Shown here: positions 1 through 7,283 of the stretch, piece by piece
How positions within the stretch are numbered: the stretch's first letter is position 1
How the letters are laid out: the number at the start of each line of letters is the position of its first letter
Assembly (NCBI GenBank): GCA_049511415.1
Contig: JBEKYC010000032.1
Location: 9,050 to 73,049 of the forward strand
From: Bog-159 sp049511415
Lineage (GTDB): Bacteria; Acidobacteriota; Terriglobia; Bryobacterales; Bryobacteraceae
Direction of reading: 5' to 3'
Length of the DNA stretch: 64,000 bases
Notes under the pieces: model-generated
The model's input: only the letters and a program-made list of their open reading frames with translations
Told to the model about the DNA's origin: nothing
Databases searched by the model: none
Position numbers and translations under genes: made by a program

Positions 1-118
1 AGTCGGTGGGATCAAGCCCCGCCTGGACTCTTCCCAACTGGAAGCGGGTGTCTTTCGGGAATGCCAGCAGGTCATCGTAGGCAGACCCTATCCAACGGAT
101 CTGCTTCTCGTCGTCCAT
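1..118 (-). CDS. HigB/Gp49-like (RelE superfamily) toxin, 3' part beyond the window edge
   Basis: The reading frame starts with ATG at 118 and runs leftward off the window, so only the first 39 codons are visible. The translation begins MDDEKQIRWIGSAYDD and continues with LLAFP and the FQLGRVQAGLDP stretch. This is the characteristic start of the phage-derived Gp49-like / HigB family, small RNases that cleave ribosome-associated mRNA and are paired with an HTH antitoxin encoded just downstream. The antitoxin would lie outside the window. A good promoter sits immediately upstream, so this is probably the first gene of the operon. The family call rests on the N-terminal third only. Confidence 0.72.
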   Translation of the reverse strand, partial: MDDEKQIRWIGSAYDDLLAFPKDTRFQLGRVQAGLDPTD

Positions 119-134
119 AGCCGTATGTTGAAAT

Positions 135-162
135 GTTATACGCGCCTGGGCAGCCAAGTCAA
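135..162 (-). promoter_or_regulatory. Sigma-70-like promoter of the HigB-like toxin gene
   Basis: On the minus strand TTGACT (162-157) is followed after 16 bp by TATAAC (140-135). The expected start point near 128 would leave only about 10 nt before the ATG at 118, so the message is nearly leaderless and has no obvious Shine-Dalgarno sequence. The -35 box lies in the centre of the inverted repeat at 144-173. Confidence 0.6.
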
Positions 163-173
163 GGTGCCCAGGC
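144..173. repeat. 9-bp inverted repeat over the toxin promoter (possible operator)
   Basis: GCCTGGGCA (144-152) and TGCCCAGGC (165-173) are perfect inverted copies separated by 12 bp. The element spans the -35 box and most of the spacer of the toxin promoter. HigA-type antitoxins autoregulate by binding palindromes that overlap the promoter, so an operator role is a reasonable inference. A terminator for the leftward gene at 212-1111 is the alternative, but no T-run follows. Confidence 0.45.
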
Positions 174-211
174 AACGCTGTTATTGACGGGCATCACCGG
201 CGGTAACGCTC

Positions 212-1111
212 TCACTTCGGCGTTGCCTTGACTTCCACGCCGGCCCAGTCTTCCAGCACCTTGATAGTGGCGCAGATATCCTCCTCGCCGTGCCCTTTGG
301 CGATGGCGGCCTGAAACATCTGGCTGGTGAGGGCGGTCAGCGGCACGGGGACGTGCAGTTCGTTGGCGGAATCGAGCATGAGGCCGATGTCCTTGTGCAT
401 CCACTTCACCGAGAAGGCCGCGTCGAAGGCGCGGCGCAGCACCAGCGGCGCTTTGGCTGAGACCAGTCCGGATTTGGCCGCGCTGTTATCCAGGATGTCG
501 AGCATCAGTTCGGGGTCCACGCCGGCTTTGGCGGCCAGCACCATGCCTTCGTTGAAGCCCTGCAGCAGATTCGAGAGGATCAGATTCTGCGAGAGCTTGG
601 CGTGCAGCCCCATGCCGGGTCCGCCGCAGTAGTAGAAGCGCTTGCCCATCACCTCCAAATACGGGCGAATGCTTTCGAAGATTTCGCGCTGGCCGCCGAC
701 CATGAACGTCAGCGTGCCGCCTTCCGCGCCGGGCGTGGAGCCGGTGCAGGGCGCGTCCAGGAATTCGATGCCTTTGGCGGCCAGCGCTGCGCCGATCTTG
801 CGGCTCTCGCTGGGCGAGACGGTGCTGGCGTCGGCGACCACCGTGCCGGCATGCGCGCCTTCGACGATGCCGTCCTGCCCCAGGATCACCGCGCGCGACA
901 TCGCCGTGTCGCCCACACAGAGGAAAATGACATCCGCGTTTTCGGCAGCTTCTTTCGGCGTGGCGCAGGCGCGGCCCTTGCCGGTCGCGGCCAGTTCATG
1001 CGCTTTCGAGCCGCTGTGCGACCACAGCGCCACGTCGTGACCGGCGCGCAGCAGATTGCGGGCCATGCGGTAGCCCATCAGTCCAAGTCCTAGAAAACCC
1101 AATTTCGCCAT
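212..1111 (-). CDS. NAD(P)-dependent 3-hydroxyisobutyrate / 2-hydroxy-3-oxopropionate dehydrogenase family
   Basis: A 299-residue beta-hydroxyacid dehydrogenase beginning MAKLGFLGLGLMG, whose GxGxxG loop binds the dinucleotide. The substrate loop DAPCTGSTPGAEGG and the catalytic lysine in GLHAKLSQN are both visible, and length fits the family (about 290-300). The start at 1111 is chosen because homologs begin directly with the Rossmann strand; a longer frame to 1189 would run into the divergent neighbour. Members reduce tartronate semialdehyde, succinic semialdehyde or oxidise 3-hydroxyisobutyrate, and sequence alone does not fix the substrate. The divergent partner at 1158-2135 is a D-2-hydroxyacid dehydrogenase, so a joint role in glyoxylate/glycerate metabolism is plausible but inferred. 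Confidence 0.88.
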   Translation of the reverse strand: MAKLGFLGLGLMGYRMARNLLRAGHDVALWSHSGSKAHELAATGKGRACATPKEAAENADVIFLCVGDTAMSRAVILGQDGIVEGAHAGTVVADASTVSPSESRKIGAALAAKGIEFLDAPCTGSTPGAEGGTLTFMVGGQREIFESIRPYLEVMGKRFYYCGGPGMGLHAKLSQNLILSNLLQGFNEGMVLAAKAGVDPELMLDILDNSAAKSGLVSAKAPLVLRRAFDAAFSVKWMHKDIGLMLDSANELHVPVPLTALTSQMFQAAIAKGHGEEDICATIKVLEDWAGVEVKATPK

Positions 1112-1157
1112 TCCCGAATTGTAAGCCGGATGCGGTGTGTGCGACAATTTGCCTTCC

Positions 1158-2135
1158 ATGAAACCCGCCGTATTAGTGACCAAACGCATTTATCCGCAGG
1201 CCATCGCGTTTTTGAAAGAGCACGCGGACGTGGATTATGAAGAGACCGACGACGGCATGAAGGCCGAGGAACTGGCGCGCCGCATCCGCGGCAAGCAGGG
1301 TGTGGTGAGCCAGTTGATGGACAAGTTCACGCCGGAAGTGCTGGCCACCCTGGAAGGCATCCAGGTGATTGCCAACGTGGCCGTGGGCTACGACAATATC
1401 GACGTGCCCGCCGCCACGCGGCACGGCATCCTGGTGACGCATACGCCGGACGTGCTCACCGATACCACTGCCGATTTCGCTTTCGCGCTCTTACTGGCGG
1501 CGGCGCGGCGGGTGGTGGAGGGTCACCATTTCGTGCATTCGGGGCAGTGGAACAAGTGGCGCGTGGATCTACTGGTGGGCCAGGACGTGCATCATCGCAC
1601 GCTGGGGATTTTCGGCATGGGCCGCATCGGTCAGGCGGTGGCCAAGCGGGCTACCGGCTTCTCCATGGGCATCGTTTATCATGATGTGCGGCGCGCGCCG
1701 GAGGCCGTCGAGAAGGCCTTGGGATTGGTGTGGGCGCCGGCCGACCAGTTGTTGCGGGAGGCGGACTTCATCACCATGCACGTGCCGCTGATGCCCGAAA
1801 CGCGCCACATGATCGGCGCGCGCGAGTTCGCCATGATGAAGCCCACGGCGATTTTCGTGAACAGTTCGCGCGGGCCGGTGGTGGACGAGCCGGCGCTGGC
1901 CGACGCGCTGGAGCGGCGCGTGATCGCGGGCGCAGGCATCGATGTGTTCGAAAACGAGCCGAAGGTGTATCCGGCGCTGCTGAAGTTGGAAAATGTGGTG
2001 CTGGCGCCGCACATCGCCAGCGCTTCAGTGGATACGCGCATCAAGATGTCGATGATGGCGGCGGAGAACGCCGTGGCCGGGATTGAGGGACGGCGTCCGC
2101 CGAATCTGCTCAATCCCGAGCTTTGGGAGAAGTAA
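1158..2135 (+). CDS. D-2-hydroxyacid dehydrogenase (glyoxylate/hydroxypyruvate reductase type)
   Basis: A 325-residue NAD(P)H-dependent enzyme that interconverts 2-oxoacids and D-2-hydroxyacids. The nucleotide-binding motif is LGIFGMGRIGQAVAKRA. The catalytic triad of the family is present: Arg in VNSSRGPVVDE, Glu in GIDVFENEP and His in VLAPHIAS. NVAVGYDNIDV is the usual signature before the Rossmann domain. The start MKPAVLVTKR at 1158 is preferred over upstream in-frame codons because it begins the first beta strand. The divergent gene at 212-1111 starts 46 bp away, so the two share a promoter region. The stop abuts the stop of the convergent parvulin gene with no spacer. Confidence 0.9.
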   Translation: MKPAVLVTKRIYPQAIAFLKEHADVDYEETDDGMKAEELARRIRGKQGVVSQLMDKFTPEVLATLEGIQVIANVAVGYDNIDVPAATRHGILVTHTPDVLTDTTADFAFALLLAAARRVVEGHHFVHSGQWNKWRVDLLVGQDVHHRTLGIFGMGRIGQAVAKRATGFSMGIVYHDVRRAPEAVEKALGLVWAPADQLLREADFITMHVPLMPETRHMIGAREFAMMKPTAIFVNSSRGPVVDEPALADALERRVIAGAGIDVFENEPKVYPALLKLENVVLAPHIASASVDTRIKMSMMAAENAVAGIEGRRPPNLLNPELWEK

Positions 2136-3053
2136 CTATTTGCCGACGGTGGGGGCTGGCGCGGCGCCGCCCTCATTGAAATAGGCTTCGTTCTCGATCT
2201 TAAAATTCAGGCTGTGGGTGGCCTGGTCCATGTACTCGCGGAAACGCGCCTGCTTCACTTCGTTGACGATCTCGTCCTTCACTTCGGCGAACGGCTGCGC
2301 GCTGATCTCTTCGGCGCGGAACAGATAAAAGCCGTTGGGCTGCTTTACCGGCTCGCTAACTTCGCCGGCTTTCAGAGCGAAGATCGTGCTGCGAATCGGA
2401 TCCGGCAGGTTGTCGGTCCGGCGGATGGTGCCGAAGTCGCCGTCTTTGGCGGCGGAAGTCTGGTCCCCGGAATTTTCCTTCACCATCTTGACGAAATCCG
2501 CGCCCGCCACGATACTGGCGCGCAGTTTGGTGACTTTTTCCTGCGCCTCGGCTTCGGTCAGATGCTTGGGCTCGTTCGCGGCGGCGGGCTTGTCGGAGAA
2601 GGGAATATAAATGGCCTTCACTTTAACCTGCGCGAAGCGAAGTTTGTTCTGGTTGTAGTAGGTTTCCACGTCGGCCGGAGGCACCTGGATACCGTTGAGG
2701 ACCTCGTGCAACTGCGCATTCATCAGCAGATACATGCGATTGAAAGCCAGCGATTCGCGGGTGGGACTGCGCTGGTCGAGCTTGGCCTGTTCGGCCATCT
2801 GCGCCAGCCGCTGCATCAGAACAAACTGCTGCACGAAGGCGCGCCGGTCGCGCACGGCACTCTGCTGCATGTTCGGCGGCATCACGGCCAGGAAGCTGTT
2901 GATCTCGCCCGCGGTGAGCTTTTGGCCGTCGCCGAAGGTAGCCACGACGGTGTCGGGACCGGGGGTAGTGGTAGCCGCCGGAGGGGCCGCGCCCGGCGTG
3001 ATGGTTTGCGCCCACACCACGCCTGTGAAAAGGAAAATAAGGAATGACTTCAT
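2136..3053 (-). CDS. Secreted parvulin-type peptidyl-prolyl isomerase
   Basis: A 305-residue protein with a short signal peptide (MKSFLIFLFTGVVWAQ) followed by a proline-rich linker, a SurA_N-like helical region (about 45-150) and a PpiC/rotamase domain (about 150-260) containing GDFGTIRRTDNLPDPI and the FALKAGEVSEPVKQPNGF signature. It should act outside the cytoplasmic membrane as a folding chaperone for exported proteins. A second parvulin lies at 7284-8447. It is convergent with the dehydrogenase at 1158-2135. The stop TAG and an Ala/Pro-rich C-terminal tail of about 15 residues are unremarkable. Confidence 0.87.
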   Translation of the reverse strand: MKSFLIFLFTGVVWAQTITPGAAPPAATTTPGPDTVVATFGDGQKLTAGEINSFLAVMPPNMQQSAVRDRRAFVQQFVLMQRLAQMAEQAKLDQRSPTRESLAFNRMYLLMNAQLHEVLNGIQVPPADVETYYNQNKLRFAQVKVKAIYIPFSDKPAAANEPKHLTEAEAQEKVTKLRASIVAGADFVKMVKENSGDQTSAAKDGDFGTIRRTDNLPDPIRSTIFALKAGEVSEPVKQPNGFYLFRAEEISAQPFAEVKDEIVNEVKQARFREYMDQATHSLNFKIENEAYFNEGGAAPAPTVGK

Positions 3054-3089
3054 GTGATCGATGTTCCCTTATTTTACCGCGAATTGATC

Positions 3090-3121
3090 TTATCCGTGTT
3101 CATCTGTGCCCATCGGTGGCC
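3090..3121 (+). repeat. Dispersed 32-bp repeat, single copy
   Basis: This stretch, which begins TTATCCGTGTTCATCTGTG, matches the arms of the inverted repeat at 48239-48312: 29 of 32 positions agree with the reverse complement of the left arm. It sits between the parvulin gene and hslV. Such repeats are scattered in intergenic DNA of acidobacteria and some other phyla; no function is assigned. Confidence 0.7.
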
Positions 3122-3162
3122 ATTAGAGGTTTTTTGGCGCGCTGCGATAGACTGGTATTTCC

Positions 3163-3702
3163 ATGAAAGAACGCATACGCTCTACGACAGTGCTTTGCGT
3201 CCGCCGCGAGGGCAAAGTCGTCATGGCGGGCGACGGGCAGGTGACCCTGGGTCACGAAGTCCTGAAATCTTCGGCTAAAAAGCTGCGCCGCATTTACAAC
3301 GACAAGATTCTGGCCGGATTTGCCGGCTCCACGGCGGATGCCTTCGCGCTCTTCGCGCGCTTCGAATCCAAGCTGGAACAGTTCAACGGCAATCTCTCGC
3401 GCGCCGCCGTGGAACTGGCCAAGGAGTGGCGCACCGACCGCATGCTGCGCCATCTGGAGGCCTTGCTGCTGGTGGCCGACAACAAGAACACTTACATTGT
3501 CAGCGGCAACGGCGACGTGATCGAGCCGGATGAAGGCGTGGCGGCCATCGGCTCGGGCGGACCTTTCGCGCTTTCGGCGGCCACCGCGCTGCTGCGCAAT
3601 ACCAAGCTTTCCGCGCGCCAGATCGCCGAACAGTCAATGCAGATCGCGGCGCGCATCTGTATCTACACGAACGAAAGCATCACTTACGAGGAGCTCGTCT
3701 GA
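3163..3702 (+). CDS. hslV: ATP-dependent protease HslVU (ClpYQ), peptidase subunit HslV
   Basis: A 179-residue proteasome-beta-like N-terminal nucleophile peptidase. The start MKERIRSTTVLCVRREGK shows the processed Thr-Thr N-terminus, where the first Thr after the short propeptide is the nucleophile. MAGDGQVTLG and KKLRRIYNDKILAGFAGS are family hallmarks, and the C-terminus ITYEELV is standard. Twelve subunits form the proteolytic core that degrades unfolded and regulatory proteins fed by HslU. The stop codon is one base before the hslU start, so the two are co-translated in the usual order. Confidence 0.97.
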   Translation: MKERIRSTTVLCVRREGKVVMAGDGQVTLGHEVLKSSAKKLRRIYNDKILAGFAGSTADAFALFARFESKLEQFNGNLSRAAVELAKEWRTDRMLRHLEALLLVADNKNTYIVSGNGDVIEPDEGVAAIGSGGPFALSAATALLRNTKLSARQIAEQSMQIAARICIYTNESITYEELV

Positions 3703-3703
3703 T

Positions 3704-5062
3704 ATGGTTATCTATCTCCCCGCCCAGTCCGTGGACGAAGAGCCGATCCTGGATGAGCTGACGCCGCGCGAAATCGTGCGCGAGCTGGATAAGCACGTAG
3801 TCGGCCAGGCGGAGGCCAAGCGCGCGGTGGCGATCGCGCTGCGCAATCGCATCCGCCGCCAGAAACTGCCGCCGGAAATGGCCGAAGAGGTGATGCCCAA
3901 GAACATCCTCATGATCGGGCCGACCGGCGTGGGAAAGACGGAAATCGCGCGGCGGCTGGCGCGGCTGGCCAATTCGCCGTTCCTGAAAGTGGAGGCCAGC
4001 AAGTTCACCGAAGTCGGCTACGTGGGCCGCGACGTGGAGTCGATGATTCGCGATCTGGTGGATATTTCCATCGACATGGTGCGCGAAGAGCGGCTGGACG
4101 AAGTTTCGGATCGTGCCGAGGCCAATGCCGAGGAGCGACTGCTGGACCTGCTCATGCCGCCGCAGCCGGAGGCCACCGAAAGCATCGAACGCACGCGCGA
4201 GAAGCTGCGCGAGCGGTTGCGTAACGGCAAACTCGACGAGCGCATCGTGGAACTGGAGGTGAAGGACCGCGGTCCCAACTTCGAGATCGCCACCAATGCG
4301 GGCGTCGAGGAGATGAGCATCAACATCAAGGACATGATCCCGAATATCTTCGGCGGCAAAACCCGGCGGCGCAAGATGCGCGTAGCCGAAGCCGCCGACT
4401 ATCTGGTGCAGGAGGAAGAGCAGAAACTCATCGACATGGACCAGGTGACGCGCGTGGCGCTGGAGCGCGTGGAGACCAGCGGAATCATCTTCCTGGACGA
4501 GATCGATAAGATCGCCGGCCGCGAGAGCGGCCACGGGCCGGACGTCAGCCGTGAAGGCGTGCAGCGCGATATTCTGCCGATCGTGGAAGGCACCACGGTG
4601 AACACGCGCTACGGTTTCGTGCGCACCGACCACATTCTGTTCATGGCCGCGGGCGCGTTCCATGTTTCGAAGCCGGCCGATATGATTCCGGAGTTGCAGG
4701 GGCGCTTTCCCATTCGTGTGGAATTGAAATCGCTGACGGTGGAGGATTTCATCCGCATTCTGAAAGAGCCCAAGAACGCGCTCGCCAAGCAGTACTCGGC
4801 GCTGATGGAGACCGAGGGTATTAAGCTCTCATTCACCGACGATGCGCTGGAGGAGGTGGCTAAGTTCGCCGCGCAGGTGAACCAAAGCTCGGAAAACATC
4901 GGCGCGCGGCGGCTGCACACCATCATGGAGAAGCTGCTCGAAGAGGTGTCGTTCGAAGGGCCGGATCTGAAGAAGAAGACCGTGAAGGTGGATGCCGCTT
5001 ACGTGCGCAAGCAGCTTGCGGATATTGTGAAGGATCAGGACCTCAGCCGGTATATTTTGTAA
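3704..5062 (+). CDS. hslU: ATP-dependent protease HslVU, AAA+ unfoldase subunit HslU
   Basis: A 452-residue AAA+ unfoldase starting MVIYLPAQSVDEEPILDELT at 3704, one base after the hslV stop. The Walker A motif is GPTGVGKTEIAR, Walker B is GIIFLDEIDK, and the sensor-2 region is GARRLHTIMEKL. The substrate-binding I domain occupies roughly residues 105-240. The C-terminal residues SRYIL insert between HslV subunits and activate the peptidase. The last 32 bp including the stop codon are repeated 691 bp downstream at 5725-5756, with an ORF6N remnant between the copies. The present C-terminus may therefore have been rebuilt by an insertion event. Confidence 0.97.
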   Translation: MVIYLPAQSVDEEPILDELTPREIVRELDKHVVGQAEAKRAVAIALRNRIRRQKLPPEMAEEVMPKNILMIGPTGVGKTEIARRLARLANSPFLKVEASKFTEVGYVGRDVESMIRDLVDISIDMVREERLDEVSDRAEANAEERLLDLLMPPQPEATESIERTREKLRERLRNGKLDERIVELEVKDRGPNFEIATNAGVEEMSINIKDMIPNIFGGKTRRRKMRVAEAADYLVQEEEQKLIDMDQVTRVALERVETSGIIFLDEIDKIAGRESGHGPDVSREGVQRDILPIVEGTTVNTRYGFVRTDHILFMAAGAFHVSKPADMIPELQGRFPIRVELKSLTVEDFIRILKEPKNALAKQYSALMETEGIKLSFTDDALEEVAKFAAQVNQSSENIGARRLHTIMEKLLEEVSFEGPDLKKKTVKVDAAYVRKQLADIVKDQDLSRYIL

Positions 5063-5065
5063 TTA
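5034..5065 (+). repeat. Left copy of direct repeat at the hslU 3' end
   Basis: These 32 bp cover the last codons and stop of hslU plus three bases. They match 5725-5756 at 27 of 32 positions, including an uninterrupted GTATATTTTGTA core (5050-5061). The repeat pair encloses the broken ORF6N gene, as attachment-site duplications enclose an integrated element. Confidence 0.75.
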
Positions 5066-5612
5066 CCTTTGGGATGGGATGCGGAAGCCGATGGGCCGCT
5101 TCGGGCGTTCGATAGGTGCAGTTGCCGGCGCCTGGATGAGTTGCTTCAGGACCTTGAAAACTGTCTTGAACTGAACGTCATGGCTGAGATATTTCTTCTC
5201 CAGATCCTCCAGCTTCCGAACGATATCTCGCTGCGTCGAGAGCCTAACGAACGCCCGCATGAATGGCAATATTAACTTGCACGGCGCGATCGCTGTTCAG
5301 AACCGACGACAACATCGCGATGCCCTGCTCGGTGAATGCATAGGGCAGTGAGCCGCCCAGGCTGCGCCGCGAAGGTATCACATTTTGTGATACCAACTTC
5401 GCCGCTTCGGTCTTGGTGAGCCGAAATATGAAATCAGGCGGGAAGCGACTCTTGTTCCGTTTGACCTGTTGCCGTAGGGCGATGGGCCTGACGCCATAAA
5501 GCTAAGCCAAATCGCGATCGAGCATAACCTTCCGATCGCGAACGTATAAGATCCGGCGCTCAACAACCTCCACTGGGACAGGCAAGAGCGAAACTCGGTT
5601 TGTGCTCTCCAT
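5063..5612 (-). pseudogene. Broken ORF6N-domain protein gene (one nonsense codon, one frameshift)
   Basis: Read leftward from ATG at 5612, the gene starts MESTNRVSLLPVPVEVVERR and continues ILYVRDRKVMLDRDLA, the hallmark N-terminus of ORF6N DNA-binding proteins. An in-frame TAG stands where the family has Glu (DLA-stop-LYGV). Translation then resumes in the same frame through RFPPDFIFRLTKTEAAKL, SLPYAFTEQGIAML and SSVLNSDRAVQVNIAI. One extra C near 5269 shifts the frame, after which MRAFVRLSTQRDIVRKLEDL completes the normal C-terminus to a stop at 5063. ORF6N proteins are usually phage- or mobile-element-linked. Two independent lesions make decay more likely than sequencing error. The gene is bounded by the hslU-end direct repeats. 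Confidence 0.85.
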
Positions 5613-5724
5613 CTTCGAACCCATGGTAACGCCGGGTGCTATTGAACATGTGTAGCCCCGCTTCGTGGTGTCTGGGACGACGCAGGGCACATCATGCGTT
5701 TGGCTATCCTCGCCGATTCACGGC

Positions 5725-5756
5725 ATCGGGATCACAGCCCGTATATTTTGTAGTTA
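5725..5756 (+). repeat. Right copy of the hslU-end direct repeat
   Basis: In the hslU frame this copy reads HRDHSPYIL followed by TAG, against DQDLSRYIL-TAA at the real gene end. It looks like the displaced original 3' terminus of hslU. The five mismatches are spread along the element, which suggests the duplication is not recent. Confidence 0.72.
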
Positions 5757-5800
5757 ATGGCAACCTGACACCAAAGCATTCGCAAATCGGGTGTCCGTAC

Positions 5801-6175
5801 TTACAGTAGAACCGGATCCAGACTCGCCGCCGTCATGGGCAAGACAGCCGGCACTTCATCCTTCAGGAAACGCAGTAACTGGTCCTGCGAGCTCTCGAAG
5901 TAAGAATCCAGAAACTCCTTCAGCGCCAGCCGCCGCATGGCATCCCGCGAAACGATCGGGGCATACACAAATGCCCGGCCCTGCTTGGTTCGAGAGACGA
6001 TGCCGCGGCGCTCCAGCCGGTCGAGCACCGTCATCACGGTCGTGTAAGCCAGCGCGCGGCTGGGCGCCACGAACTGGCGCACCTCGCGCACGTTGGCCCG
6101 CCCGATGGACCACAGCGCGCTTAGGCACAGCAGCTCCAGTGGCGGCGGAATGTCGCGCGGCGCGGACCGCCGCAT
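5801..6175 (-). CDS. BlaI/MecI/CopY-family transcriptional repressor
   Basis: A 124-residue winged-helix protein. The helix-turn-helix and wing are visible as LLCLSALWSIGRANVREVRQ and ALAYTTVMTVLDRLERRGI, followed by VSRTKQGRAFVYAP, the standard family pattern. The helical C-terminal part for dimerisation runs from about residue 75. BlaI proteins repress target genes and are usually inactivated by a membrane M56 sensor peptidase, but none is encoded next to this copy (the 48-50 kb locus has such a pair). Its ATG overlaps the stop of the upstream exoribonuclease gene by one base (TGATG), so it is translationally coupled to that operon. Its targets are unknown. Confidence 0.88.
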   Translation of the reverse strand: MRRSAPRDIPPPLELLCLSALWSIGRANVREVRQFVAPSRALAYTTVMTVLDRLERRGIVSRTKQGRAFVYAPIVSRDAMRRLALKEFLDSYFESSQDQLLRFLKDEVPAVLPMTAASLDPVLL

Positions 6176-7263
6176 CAGCCTTCCCTCTTCGCCCGACCCG
6201 GCTGCAAAGCCTGCACCAGCTTCTCGCCGAAGGCGGAGAAAATCTTGGGACCGGCGGCCGCGCGCGCTGGCGGCGGTGCGTCCGGAGCGCGCGGGACAGC
6301 GGGTTCCGCCAGATACTTGTCTTTCTTCAGAACCACGCGCTCCAGCGCCTGGCTGTAGTTGGTGAAGTTACCCTCCACCTGTTGATCGGCCGCCACCAGA
6401 TGGCGCATGCACTCCATCTTCGAATCCAGGTTATCCAGGAAATGCAGCAGCAGGGCCTCGGGAAACACCGGCGTCTTGGGCGATCCGAATTCCAACTCGC
6501 CGTGATGGCTGATGATCATGTGCTCCACCAGCGAGCGCAGCCGCGGCGGAAAATCGGGAATGCCGCGCAGCTTGTCGCCGACCATCCGCACGGCGATCAG
6601 CATATGTCCCAGTAACTGGCCTTCGTCGCTGTAACTGAAGCCCCGGTCGTAACTCAGTTCGTAAATCTTGCCGATGTCGTGCAGAATGGCGCCGGTAATC
6701 AGCAGATCCGCGTCCACCATGGGATAGTGACTCGCGGTGATGCGCGCCAGGTTGCAGACCGAGAGCACATGTTCCAGCAGGCCGCCCAGATAGGCATGAT
6801 GGATTTGTTTGGCGGCGGGCGCCCGGCGGTAACGCCACGCGATCTCTTCGTCGTCGAGCATGGCGGCCAGCAGCCGGTTCAGGTGCGGGTTGGCGATGGC
6901 CGCGGCAAATTGCCGCAGCTCCTGCCACATTTCCTGGGGATCGCGGGTGGAAGCTGGAAAATAATCGCTGAAGTCCACCTGCCGGTCGTCCAGGCGATGG
7001 ATGGTGTGCAGCGTCAACTGGGGCCGGTTGTGGTAGATCTGGAGCAGCCCTTTTACTTCCACGAAATCGTCGCGCTGGAAGGCATCGCGGACCTCGGCGA
7101 TTTTGTCGAACATCTTGGCGTCCAACTCACCGGTGCGGTCGCCCAGTTGCAATGAAAGGTAGGCATCGCCCTTCTTGTTCTGCCGGATCTCTTTGGAGCA
7201 AACCAGGAAGCTGCTGGTGATGACCTGATCCGGCTTGAGCTCGTTTACGTAGGGCGATTTCAT
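6175..7263 (-). CDS. YhaM-like 3'-5' exoribonuclease (OB-fold plus HD domain)
   Basis: A 362-residue protein starting MKSPYVNELKPDQVITSSFL. The N-terminal OB-fold nucleic-acid-binding domain (about 15-110) contains KKGDAYLSLQLGDRTGELDA. The HD phosphohydrolase domain (about 150-310) has LEHVLSVCNLA, LLITGAILHDIGKIYELSY and MIISHHGELEFGSPKTPVFP, giving the His and His-Asp metal ligands. This architecture is that of YhaM/CBF1 exonucleases. The Pro/Ala-rich tail is disordered-looking. The start at 7263 is preferred over 7359 because the longer frame overlaps the upstream surA-like gene. It lies 20 bp after that gene and is coupled to the downstream BlaI-like gene. Confidence 0.9.
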   Translation of the reverse strand: MKSPYVNELKPDQVITSSFLVCSKEIRQNKKGDAYLSLQLGDRTGELDAKMFDKIAEVRDAFQRDDFVEVKGLLQIYHNRPQLTLHTIHRLDDRQVDFSDYFPASTRDPQEMWQELRQFAAAIANPHLNRLLAAMLDDEEIAWRYRRAPAAKQIHHAYLGGLLEHVLSVCNLARITASHYPMVDADLLITGAILHDIGKIYELSYDRGFSYSDEGQLLGHMLIAVRMVGDKLRGIPDFPPRLRSLVEHMIISHHGELEFGSPKTPVFPEALLLHFLDNLDSKMECMRHLVAADQQVEGNFTNYSQALERVVLKKDKYLAEPAVPRAPDAPPPARAAAGPKIFSAFGEKLVQALQPGRAKREG

Positions 7264-7283
7264 GGGCGGCAAGGGCGCGGGCG

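Noticed and set aside
5502..5520. Recoding of the TAG in the ORF6N gene (for example as pyrrolysine)
   Set aside because: The gene also carries a frameshift, the position is an ordinary Glu in the family, and nothing suggests Pyl machinery.
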